A DNA stretch of 7,233 nucleotides, from positions 1 through 7,233 of the forward strand of contig BNTQ01000115.1 in NCBI GenBank assembly GCA_025996715.1. Direction: 5' to 3'. The DNA comes from Bacteroidia bacterium. GTDB taxonomy: Bacteria; Bacteroidota; Bacteroidia; Bacteroidales; UBA932. A model generated the notes under the pieces. It had not been told where the DNA came from and did no database searches. It saw nothing but the letters and a program-made list of their open reading frames with translations. The translations under genes were made by a program, and so were the position numbers. This document shows positions 1-5,226 of this stretch, piece after piece. Position 1 is the first letter of the stretch. Every line of letters starts with the position of its first letter.

Positions 1-45
1 TTGATAATAAATTACAATGATAAATAAAAATAAAATTTTCAAATC

Positions 46-71
46 GTTGCAGCCCTAAAAGCTTCTACAAC
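46..71 (+). ncRNA. Possible structured RNA in the Abi leader (hairpin)
   Basis: This imperfect hairpin lies 59 bp upstream of the Abi_2 start codon. GTTG (46-49) pairs with CAAC (68-71). After a C/A mismatch, AG (51-52) pairs with CT (65-66), and the loop contains the palindrome AAGCTT (59-64). A second, longer-range pairing is possible between CGTTGC (45-50) and GCAACG (115-120). AbiF-type proteins have been reported to be linked to a conserved non-coding RNA that acts as antitoxin, so a structured leader here is worth recording. That this hairpin is such an RNA is inference: the stem is short, the surroundings are AT-rich, and no clear TAnnTTTG promoter lies ahead of it within the window. 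Confidence 0.25.
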
Positions 72-130
72 TCAATAATAACAATAATTTCAAAGAACTT
101 GATGGTAAAACAACGCAACGCTAGTGGATC

Positions 131-1036
131 ATGAAAATAAATTATTCCAAAACTTGTACTCTTCCGCAGGATTTAATTCATCTGTTGAAAAGTCGGGGTC
201 TGTCAATCACTGACGAGCAAAAAGTTGTCAGTTATCTTACCAACATCGGCTACTACCGGTTGAGTGCTTATTTGCATCCTTTGCTGAAAATTCCAAAAGA
301 AGACCATTTATATAAAGATGATGCTACTTTCGACATGGCACTTGATATGTACCGCTTCGACCGTAAATTGCGGATATTGCTTTTTAATGAAATCGAGAAA
401 ATAGAAGTTGCTATTCGCAGCGCAATGAATAATCTAATAAGCAGCGGATTGGATGATGTGTTTTGGATGACAACTGCAACGTATTTCCACAATAATGTTA
501 TTTTTACCAAAACGCTTTCGCTTATTGAGTTGGAAATTGCCAAAACTCGGGAAGAATTTATTGAACACTTTAAAAGCAAGTACTCAAATCCTTATCCGCC
601 TGCATGGATGATTTCGGAAATTATACCGATGGGAATGTTATGTAATTTATTCAACAATCTGAAAAATAAGACACTTTTAAAGAAAATAGCACACCAGTTT
701 GGCACTTCTTTGCCTGTTTTTTCTTCATGGATATTGATTCTTTCTAATTTGCGGAATTTATGCGGACATCATACTCGCCTTTGGAACAGGGAAATTCCGG
801 TTATTTCTCATAATCTGAATGCGCCTATCTATCCATGGATTGACCAGTCTGCCGCCGACATGAAACGTGTTTATTTCCGCATCTGCATCATCAAATACCT
901 GCTGTTTACGGTTTCGCCGAACAACCGTTTTACGGAAAAACTTAAATCGCTGCTGGCTGAATATCCGACTGTTGATATAAGGGCAATGGGGTTTCCTGCC
1001 GGCTGGTACAATGAGCCTCTCTGGCAAATTGTCTGA
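131..1036 (+). CDS. abiF: Abi_2 family abortive-infection protein (AbiD/AbiF-like, HEPN-type)
   Basis: This 301-residue protein is close to the usual length of the Abi_2 family and appears intact. Family hallmarks visible in order are an N-terminal LPQDLIHLLKSRGL helix followed by IGYYRLSAY (about 39-47), the helix YRFDRKLRILLFNEIEKIE (74-92), and a C-terminal MGFPAGWYNEPLW (286-298). The key motif is R208-N-L-C-G-H213-H214, an RNxxxHH form of the HEPN Rx4-6H ribonuclease signature, within SNLRNLCGHHTRLWNRE. HEPN proteins of this type are toxic RNases that act on cellular RNA in phage defence or toxin-antitoxin systems; RNase activity here is inferred from the motif. The ATG at 131 is the only good start, and no strong ribosome site precedes it. 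The gene is AT-rich compared with lnt/ftsZ, which fits horizontal acquisition. It converges on the broken ATPase gene with only 22 bp between stops. No protein antitoxin gene is visible beside it. Confidence 0.9.
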   Translation: MKINYSKTCTLPQDLIHLLKSRGLSITDEQKVVSYLTNIGYYRLSAYLHPLLKIPKEDHLYKDDATFDMALDMYRFDRKLRILLFNEIEKIEVAIRSAMNNLISSGLDDVFWMTTATYFHNNVIFTKTLSLIELEIAKTREEFIEHFKSKYSNPYPPAWMISEIIPMGMLCNLFNNLKNKTLLKKIAHQFGTSLPVFSSWILILSNLRNLCGHHTRLWNREIPVISHNLNAPIYPWIDQSAADMKRVYFRICIIKYLLFTVSPNNRFTEKLKSLLAEYPTVDIRAMGFPAGWYNEPLWQIV

Positions 1037-1058
1037 ACTGTGATTTTAGGGTGATTAG

Positions 1059-1328
1059 TTATACACAAAATACAGCATACAAAGGCACTGATTTTATATT
1101 GTTTTCAAAGCCGAAATTCTTTTGCGATATACGGATTGCGTAGGGGCAGTTGTATTTTTTCATAAACATTGTCAAACTGCGGCTGCGGGTGTTTATTCCA
1201 CGTTTTACTTCCACAGGAACTACATTTACATCTTCCTGCAACACAAAATCCACTTCGCCCTGATTGTCGTTTGTCCAGTAAAAAAGCGGCTTTCGGTTTG
1301 CCGTAAATGCCTGCGCTACATAATTTTC
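1059..1328 (-). pseudogene. 3' fragment of the split AAA/DUF4143 ATPase gene (nuclease-like C-terminus)
   Basis: On the minus strand this stretch encodes the last 87 residues of the ATPase whose 5' part lies at 2623-3666. The reading resumes as YVAQAFTANRKPLFYWTND, then GEVDF and VVPVEVKRG, and ends at TAA (1059-1061). Joined to the 5' part it gives a 434-residue protein, normal for AAA_14/DUF4143 proteins. In joined numbering, D372 (EVDF), E385 and K387 (VEVK) form a D-x12-ExK pattern like that of PD-(D/E)xK nuclease folds; whether the domain cuts DNA is unknown. Positions 1321-1328 are the left copy of the target duplication. The fragment has no proper start of its own; a GTG at 1251-1253 opens the longest remaining frame but looks accidental. 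It is separated from its promoter by the insertion sequence and is presumably not expressed as a functional protein. Confidence 0.9.
1321..1328. repeat. Left copy of 8-bp target site duplication (TAATTTTC)
   Basis: TAATTTTC at 1321-1328 is repeated exactly at 2624-2631. Collapsing the two copies and removing the sequence between them restores the ATPase reading frame (ACG GAA AAT TAT GTA, Thr-Glu-Asn-Tyr-Val), so this is the duplication made at insertion. Eight to nine bp is usual for IS256-type elements. Confidence 0.9.
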
Positions 1329-1337
1329 GATATATAT

Positions 1338-1356
1338 ATGCCAAAAATAGTTGGTA
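1338..1356 (+). repeat. Left inverted repeat of the IS
   Basis: ATGCCAAAAATAGTTGGTA is the exact reverse complement of 2598-2616. Nine bases separate it from the left target duplication, against seven at the right end. Read outward on the minus strand it contains TATTTTTG (1349-1342), a match to the Bacteroidota -7 element TAnnTTTG. Confidence 0.9.
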
Positions 1357-1366
1357 ATACATAGTG

Positions 1367-1374
1367 TAAATTTG
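1367..1374 (+). promoter_or_regulatory. Possible -7 element for the transposase gene
   Basis: TAAATTTG matches TAnnTTTG. It would start transcription near 1380, so the transcript would include the whole palindrome at 1395-1426 before the ATG at 1433. No TTG lies at the ideal 19-nt spacing upstream, so this would be a weak promoter at best. Confidence 0.35.
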
Positions 1375-1394
1375 TGCCACTCAACAACTTATAT

Positions 1395-1426
1395 TAAGTT
1401 TATTGAAATCGATTTCAATAAACTTA
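1395..1426. repeat. 32-bp perfect palindrome in the transposase leader
   Basis: TAAGTTTATTGAAATC (1395-1410) is followed directly by its exact reverse complement (1411-1426), with no spacer. It ends six bases before the transposase ATG at 1433. As DNA it could be an operator or cruciform. As RNA it would make a stem of about 14 bp that hides the region just ahead of the start codon. In other IS elements (IS10 and IS50 are the known examples) a leader hairpin formed only in read-through transcripts blocks translation of transposase; the same role here is inferred from position. Confidence 0.85.
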
Positions 1427-1432
1427 TTTTTT

Positions 1433-2422
1433 ATGGAAGGAACAGGAAAAAACGTCAAAAAATTGAGGTGTTGGGGGTGTGGAAGTTTGAACACGATAAA
1501 GTGGGGCAAACAACTTGGTAAACAGCGATTTAAATGTAACCATTGCGGGATGTTCTCCACCCGCAGCAATTCAGGCGTGAGGCGTAAAAATCGCGAGCAT
1601 TGGTTTCGTCAATGGATAGTTGGCAAACAGACCTTTAGCCAACTTGTTGCACAAAGCGGCTACAGCGAAAGAACACTCAAACGTTACTTTTATGAGCAGT
1701 TAGAGCATTACCCACAATGGCAGATAGTCAAGCGCGATAGGGTTAATTTGCTGATGGATGGTACCTACTTTGCCAACAAAATCTGTTTAGTTTTGTATCG
1801 CGAAAACAACGTTAAAGCGACCTTATTTTACCGTTTAACAGACGGAGAATGGGAGTCAGAGCTTCGCGAAGATTTGGAAAATATTATGAGTTTGGGCATT
1901 GAAATAGAGAGTGTTACTTGCGATGGTTTGAGTAGTATTCTCAAAGCCATCAAAAAGGCAAGCCCTCACACAATCATACAGCGTTGTTTGGTTCCTATTC
2001 AGCGGGAAACAAGAAATTGGCTTACCCAGCATCCGCAATCGTTGGCAGGACAGGAATTACGGTTGATAATCAATAAATTACACACCATAGACAATCACGA
2101 AAAGTGGGGTTATTGGGTGGTTGAATTGATATTTTGGTACAACCAATACAAAGATTTTGTGAATGAAAAATCATACAAAGAGGAAACGGGCAGATATTGG
2201 TTTAAACACAAGTTGGTCAGAAAGGCATTTATACACATCCAACGCGCTTTGCCCGATATGTTTCATTATCTTGACAACCCGCGTATTCCAAAGACTACCA
2301 ATGGTTTAGAGTCTTTTTTTGGACATCTAAAACAAAACATATCGCTACATCGCGGTTTGTCAAAAGAGCATTACAGGAACTACCTAAAATGGTATATTTA
2401 CTACAAAAGCAACGAAAAATAG
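1433..2422 (+). CDS. IS256-like DDE transposase with N-terminal zinc knuckle
   Basis: This enzyme would cut and join the IS ends. From the ATG at 1433 it is 329 residues. An in-frame TTG at 1403 would add ten residues but lies inside the palindrome, so ATG is preferred. Numbered from that TTG: C23xxC26 and C45xxC48 form a zinc knuckle, followed by a helix-turn-helix-like stretch (about 78-96, QLVAQSGYSERTLKRYF). The catalytic acids are D119 (LLMDGTYF), D174 (VTCDGLSS) and E303 (TTNGLESFFGHLK), with the TTNGLES/HRGLS context typical of IS256/IS1249-type and eukaryotic MULE-type enzymes. C195-L-V-P198 stands where the superfamily normally has CxxH; the Pro replaces a His and could impair activity. 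The frame is otherwise uninterrupted. A T-run follows the stop. Confidence 0.88.
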   Translation: MEGTGKNVKKLRCWGCGSLNTIKWGKQLGKQRFKCNHCGMFSTRSNSGVRRKNREHWFRQWIVGKQTFSQLVAQSGYSERTLKRYFYEQLEHYPQWQIVKRDRVNLLMDGTYFANKICLVLYRENNVKATLFYRLTDGEWESELREDLENIMSLGIEIESVTCDGLSSILKAIKKASPHTIIQRCLVPIQRETRNWLTQHPQSLAGQELRLIINKLHTIDNHEKWGYWVVELIFWYNQYKDFVNEKSYKEETGRYWFKHKLVRKAFIHIQRALPDMFHYLDNPRIPKTTNGLESFFGHLKQNISLHRGLSKEHYRNYLKWYIYYKSNEK

Positions 2423-2597
2423 GTTTTTTTAGCCATAAAAGGTGACCGGTATAAACAAAGAAACTGCCCGGCAGTTCTACCCAACAGTTTCTCATTTTAC
2501 CGTGTAACCTGAAGTTTATTGCTGACAGGTTGCTCCTCAGCAGAGCCTGTTTCCTCTTCAACTTCGTGCCAAATGTACAACTTTTTTCCCTAATTGC
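2423..2597 (+). other. Non-coding 3' part of the IS
   Basis: No convincing gene is seen between the transposase stop and the right inverted repeat. The stretch holds a T-run just after the stop (2423-2430) and a near-perfect hairpin AACTGCC-C-GGCAGTT (2462-2476). GAAACTG (2460-2466) could alternatively pair with CAGTTTC (2485-2491). A bulged hairpin is formed by ACAG (2525-2528) and GCTC (2532-2535) with GAGC (2543-2546) and CTGT (2547-2550). AAGTTTATTG (2512-2521) repeats part of the arm of the leader palindrome. Roles in termination or transposase binding are possible but unproven. Confidence 0.5.
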
Positions 2598-2616
2598 TAC
2601 CAACTATTTTTGGCAT
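2598..2616 (-). repeat. Right inverted repeat of the IS
   Basis: This is the exact reverse complement of 1338-1356 over 19 bp, followed by CATTACC to the right tip at 2623. Read on the plus strand, TATTTTTG at 2605-2612 is an outward-facing match to the Bacteroidota -7 element. Confidence 0.9.
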
Positions 2617-2622
2617 CATTAC

Positions 2623-3666
2623 CTAATTTTCCGTAAATGCACCGAGCAATGTGTTTGCCTCGTTGTTTTCGGCAAGCAACATCTGTACCGGGATTTGCGA
2701 TTTCAGCGTAAGCATACCCACATCGCCCATATATAACTTAAAATCAGGAAAATACTGATAAACCGCTATCGGAATTTCGCCCTGCGTAATTTTCTGACAT
2801 TTCAACGCAATGCCTGCAAATTTCAACCATTCGAGCGATACGCCGAAAATAGTTGCCGTGCCGCCTTTCTGCACCATTTTGTACTGAAATTTGTGGTTTT
2901 CCTTCGTCAACTGCGCGGGAATACTGTCGTAACAGGCGCGGATTTTTATGCTTGTGGCAGGGTCGGCGTATTTCGCAGTATCGGCAATGTATTCGTTATA
3001 AATATCCGTTTGCGCATTTGCCGTCTCAATATAACTTTCGCTTTCCGCAAAACTTTTGACAGCCGCAGGCATTCCGCCGATAACGAGATATTTTTTCAGA
3101 TATTCCAACGCCATCTTATGAAAAACAGGTTCCATTGCCTCGTTGTTTTCATAATGCTGCCGTATCATTTCCGCCAATTTTTCGCGCTCCATTGCCCAAA
3201 GAAATTCCTCAAAATCAAGTGGGTAGAGATATATTTCATTCACTTTTCCCACAGGAAATGAGTATTTTTCTCTGTGTTTCATTGCCACTGCCACACCGAG
3301 CAAACTTCCTGCTGCTGCAACGTGATATTCGGGCGCATCTTCACAAAAATACTTCAACGAAGTCAAAGCCCGCTCACACGCCTGAATTTCATCAAGGAAA
3401 ATCAGCGTTTCGCCTGCTTTAATTCGCTGTTCTGTATTTGTTTCAAGGGCGGGAATCAGAACTTTGGGCGAAATGTTTCCGTCAAAAATCTCGCGTATCG
3501 GCTCGTTGCGTTCCAAATTGATATACACCATATTGGCAAATTCTTTTTCGCCAAACTCTTTGATACTGTATGTTTTACCAATCTGACGCGCACCGTTCAA
3601 AATGAGCGGCATACGGTTTTTGCTGTTTTTCCATGCAAGCAATTCTGCTGTTATTTTTCTTTGCAT
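2623..3666 (-). pseudogene. 5' fragment of AAA ATPase (AAA_14/DUF4143) cut by the IS
   Basis: This fragment encodes the first 347 residues of a two-part P-loop ATPase common in Bacteroidota accessory regions. Walker A is G25-A-R-Q-I-G-K31-T32; Walker B is LIFLD92E93; a sensor-like AAAGSLLG lies at 117-124; then comes the FPVGKVNEIYLYPLDFEEFLWA segment (137-158) that precedes DUF4143. The frame runs into TAG at 2623-2625, made from two bases of the target duplication and one of the IS, so the product ends at ...FTEN with no foreign residues. The missing 87 residues are at 1059-1320. Promoter and start (ATG at 3666) are intact, so a truncated ATPase without the nuclease-like end may still be made. 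The substrate of this family is not established. A defence or toxin-related role is only suggested by the Abi neighbour. Confidence 0.9.
2624..2631. repeat. Right copy of 8-bp target site duplication (TAATTTTC)
   Basis: Identical to 1321-1328. The flanking ATPase codons continue in frame across the joined site, confirming this as the insertion point. Confidence 0.9.
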
Positions 3667-3732
3667 AATTTCTTATTTTTAAGTGCCAAAAAATCAAAAT
3701 TTTCTGACTTTTTTACACTTAATTATCAAATG

Positions 3733-3762
3733 CAAAAGTACAACAATTTTTTGAAACAACAA
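3733..3762 (-). promoter_or_regulatory. Bacteroidota-type promoter for the ATPase gene
   Basis: On the minus strand TACTTTTG (3740-3733) matches TAnnTTTG, and a TTG (3762-3760) lies exactly 19 nt upstream. Transcription would start near 3726, giving a leader of about 60 nt before the ATG at 3666. The upstream element lies four bases past the ftsZ stop codon, so read-through from ftsZ is also possible. Confidence 0.7.
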
Positions 3763-3766
3763 AAAA

Positions 3767-5158
3767 TTAGTCGGGCCGCCCATTCACAAAGGCGGGTATT
3801 GATTCCTGAAAGCCGCTTGTGGCTTGGTTGATAGAGTAGAGCGAGCGGGTTTCGTTGGCGTTGTGGTCGTTGTTGCGATAGAGGGGGGCGTTTTTTTCTT
3901 CCTCCGAAATGTTGTCGTCCAACAGTAAGTTTTTGTTGCGGCGTTTTGCAAAAAACAAGCCTGTGGCTGGCTTATCAGGTGTGTAAGAGGTTGGTGCAGC
4001 GTATGGAACATTCTCGTGCATTGCAGGTGTGCTGTTGGTTACAGGGGGGTTTGCACCGCCACCTCCCAACCACGTTGTTCCACCACCGGCGGGTTTTGGC
4101 AATGGGGGTATGCTACTTTTTGGCACATTTGTTGGAATATCCACAATAGGCGAGATGGGGGGCGATTCCAAATCCTTCATTGCAAACCCTGTGGCAACAA
4201 GGCTTATAGACACTTCGTCGTCTGCCAATGCGGGGCTGATACCGATGCCGTATTTGACTTTGACCTGACTGCCCACCGTGTTGATGACGTGTTGCTGCAC
4301 TGTGCCCAATTCTTTTTGCAACAATTCATTTTTGCCCATCATAATGTTCACCAATATGTGCCGCGCTCCTTGGATGTCGTTGTTGTTGAGCAAAGGCGAG
4401 GTCATTGCTAATTGGAGTGCCTGCATGCCGCGATTTTCGCCCGATGCGCGGCCTGTGCCCATAAATGCAATTCCGCTGTCTTTCATGGCTCGCCGCACGT
4501 CTGCCAAATCGACATTGCGCTGCATGGGGAGTGTGATTACTTCGGCAATGGATTTGACGGCGGTGTAGAGCACTTCGTCGGCTTTTTCGTTGGCTTGCGA
4601 AAATGTGAGTTCGCCATACAATTCGTCCAACTTGGCGTTGTTGATAACCAAAAGCGAATCCACGCACTTTTGCAACTCCTTGATGCCCTCTATGGCTACC
4701 GGAAAGCGGTCAGGCTCGCTGTATTGCGGCGGAATAGTTACCACAGCCACCGTGAGAATGCCGCGTTCTTTGGCTTTGCGGGCAATCACGGGCGTAGCCC
4801 CTGTGCCTGTGCCGCCACCCATTCCGGCGGTGATGAACACCATTTCGGTGTTGCTGTCGGCCAACATTTTGGTAATATCGGCGAGGCTTTCTTCGGCAGC
4901 CTTGCATCCTTCTTGCGGCTCAGAGCCGGCTCCCAAGCCCTTTGTGAGGTTTTTGCCCAAGCAAATTTGGTAGGGGATAGGGCTTTTTTGCAAGTCTTGC
5001 GCGTCGGTGTTGCACACCACAAAACTCACGCCCTCAACGCCTTGGCGGTACATATAATTGACAGCATTGCCGCCGGCACCGCCCACGCCAATCACTTTGA
5101 TAATGGAGCCTCCTTTGGCTGTGCTCACAAACAGTTCTGTAAAATTGTTGTCGTCCAT
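3767..5158 (-). CDS. ftsZ: Cell division GTPase FtsZ
   Basis: FtsZ is the tubulin-like GTPase that polymerises into the division ring at midcell. The 463-residue protein has the N-terminal nucleotide-binding start IKVIGVGGAGGNAV (20-33), the tubulin signature GGGTGTG (114-120), and the T7 loop N215-V-D217-L-A-D220 that completes the GTPase site of the neighbouring subunit. After the globular domain (to about 328) comes a Pro/Gly-rich linker with several glycine runs, then a polar tail. The extreme C-terminus reads ESIPAFVNGRPD. The IPAF core of the conserved C-terminal peptide is there, but the usual following Leu-Arg is Val-Asn. ATG at 5158 begins a normal MDDNN start. It lies 52 bp downstream of lnt on the same strand and probably shares its transcript. 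There is no ftsA upstream, which is unusual. Confidence 0.97.
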   Translation of the reverse strand: MDDNNFTELFVSTAKGGSIIKVIGVGGAGGNAVNYMYRQGVEGVSFVVCNTDAQDLQKSPIPYQICLGKNLTKGLGAGSEPQEGCKAAEESLADITKMLADSNTEMVFITAGMGGGTGTGATPVIARKAKERGILTVAVVTIPPQYSEPDRFPVAIEGIKELQKCVDSLLVINNAKLDELYGELTFSQANEKADEVLYTAVKSIAEVITLPMQRNVDLADVRRAMKDSGIAFMGTGRASGENRGMQALQLAMTSPLLNNNDIQGARHILVNIMMGKNELLQKELGTVQQHVINTVGSQVKVKYGIGISPALADDEVSISLVATGFAMKDLESPPISPIVDIPTNVPKSSIPPLPKPAGGGTTWLGGGGANPPVTNSTPAMHENVPYAAPTSYTPDKPATGLFFAKRRNKNLLLDDNISEEEKNAPLYRNNDHNANETRSLYSINQATSGFQESIPAFVNGRPD

Positions 5159-5191
5159 AGCAGTAATAATTTGTTGAAAAATAATATCATA

Positions 5192-5226
5192 AACCTGCGG
5201 TTATGTAAATTCAACCCTGCGGGTTG
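5192..5226. repeat. Twin small hairpins between lnt and ftsZ
   Basis: Two related inverted repeats lie 9 bp apart: AACC-TGC-GGTT (5192-5202) and CAACCC-TGC-GGGTTG (5212-5226). Both have the same three-base centre. The second overlaps the last codons and stop of lnt. On the plus strand it is followed by TTTTT and looks like a terminator, but no plus-strand gene ends here. On the minus strand there is no T-run, so it may instead shape or stabilise the lnt-ftsZ transcript. Confidence 0.55.

Larger units (their letters stand above)
1329..2623 (+). mobile_element. IS256-like insertion sequence (Zn-knuckle variant), 1295 bp
   Basis: The element is bounded by 8-bp direct repeats TAATTTTC (1321-1328 and 2624-2631). 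It carries inverted repeats that match over 19 bp, ATGCCAAAAATAGTTGGTA at 1338-1356 and its complement at 2598-2616. The outermost bases differ between ends: GATATATAT on the left and GGTAATG on the right (read inward), so the left tip may have drifted. It holds one transposase gene (1433-2422) transcribed opposite to the interrupted ATPase gene, a 32-bp palindrome in the transposase leader, and about 200 bp of non-coding sequence after the gene. The family call rests on the transposase, the duplication length and a right tip starting GG. IS1595-type elements also make 8-bp duplications, but the transposase does not read like theirs. Confidence 0.9.

Noticed and set aside
46..71. Single CRISPR direct repeat
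   Set aside because: Only one copy is present, with no regularly spaced repeats or spacers and no cas genes; treated as a leader hairpin instead.
1122..1380. Small open frames on both strands left of the transposase
   Set aside because: They span the ATPase 3' fragment and the IS end in wrong frames; the correct minus frame continues the ATPase.
2295..2603. 102-codon minus-strand open frame in the IS as a passenger gene
   Set aside because: It overlaps the end of the transposase and non-coding hairpins, has no family resemblance and no promoter or start context.
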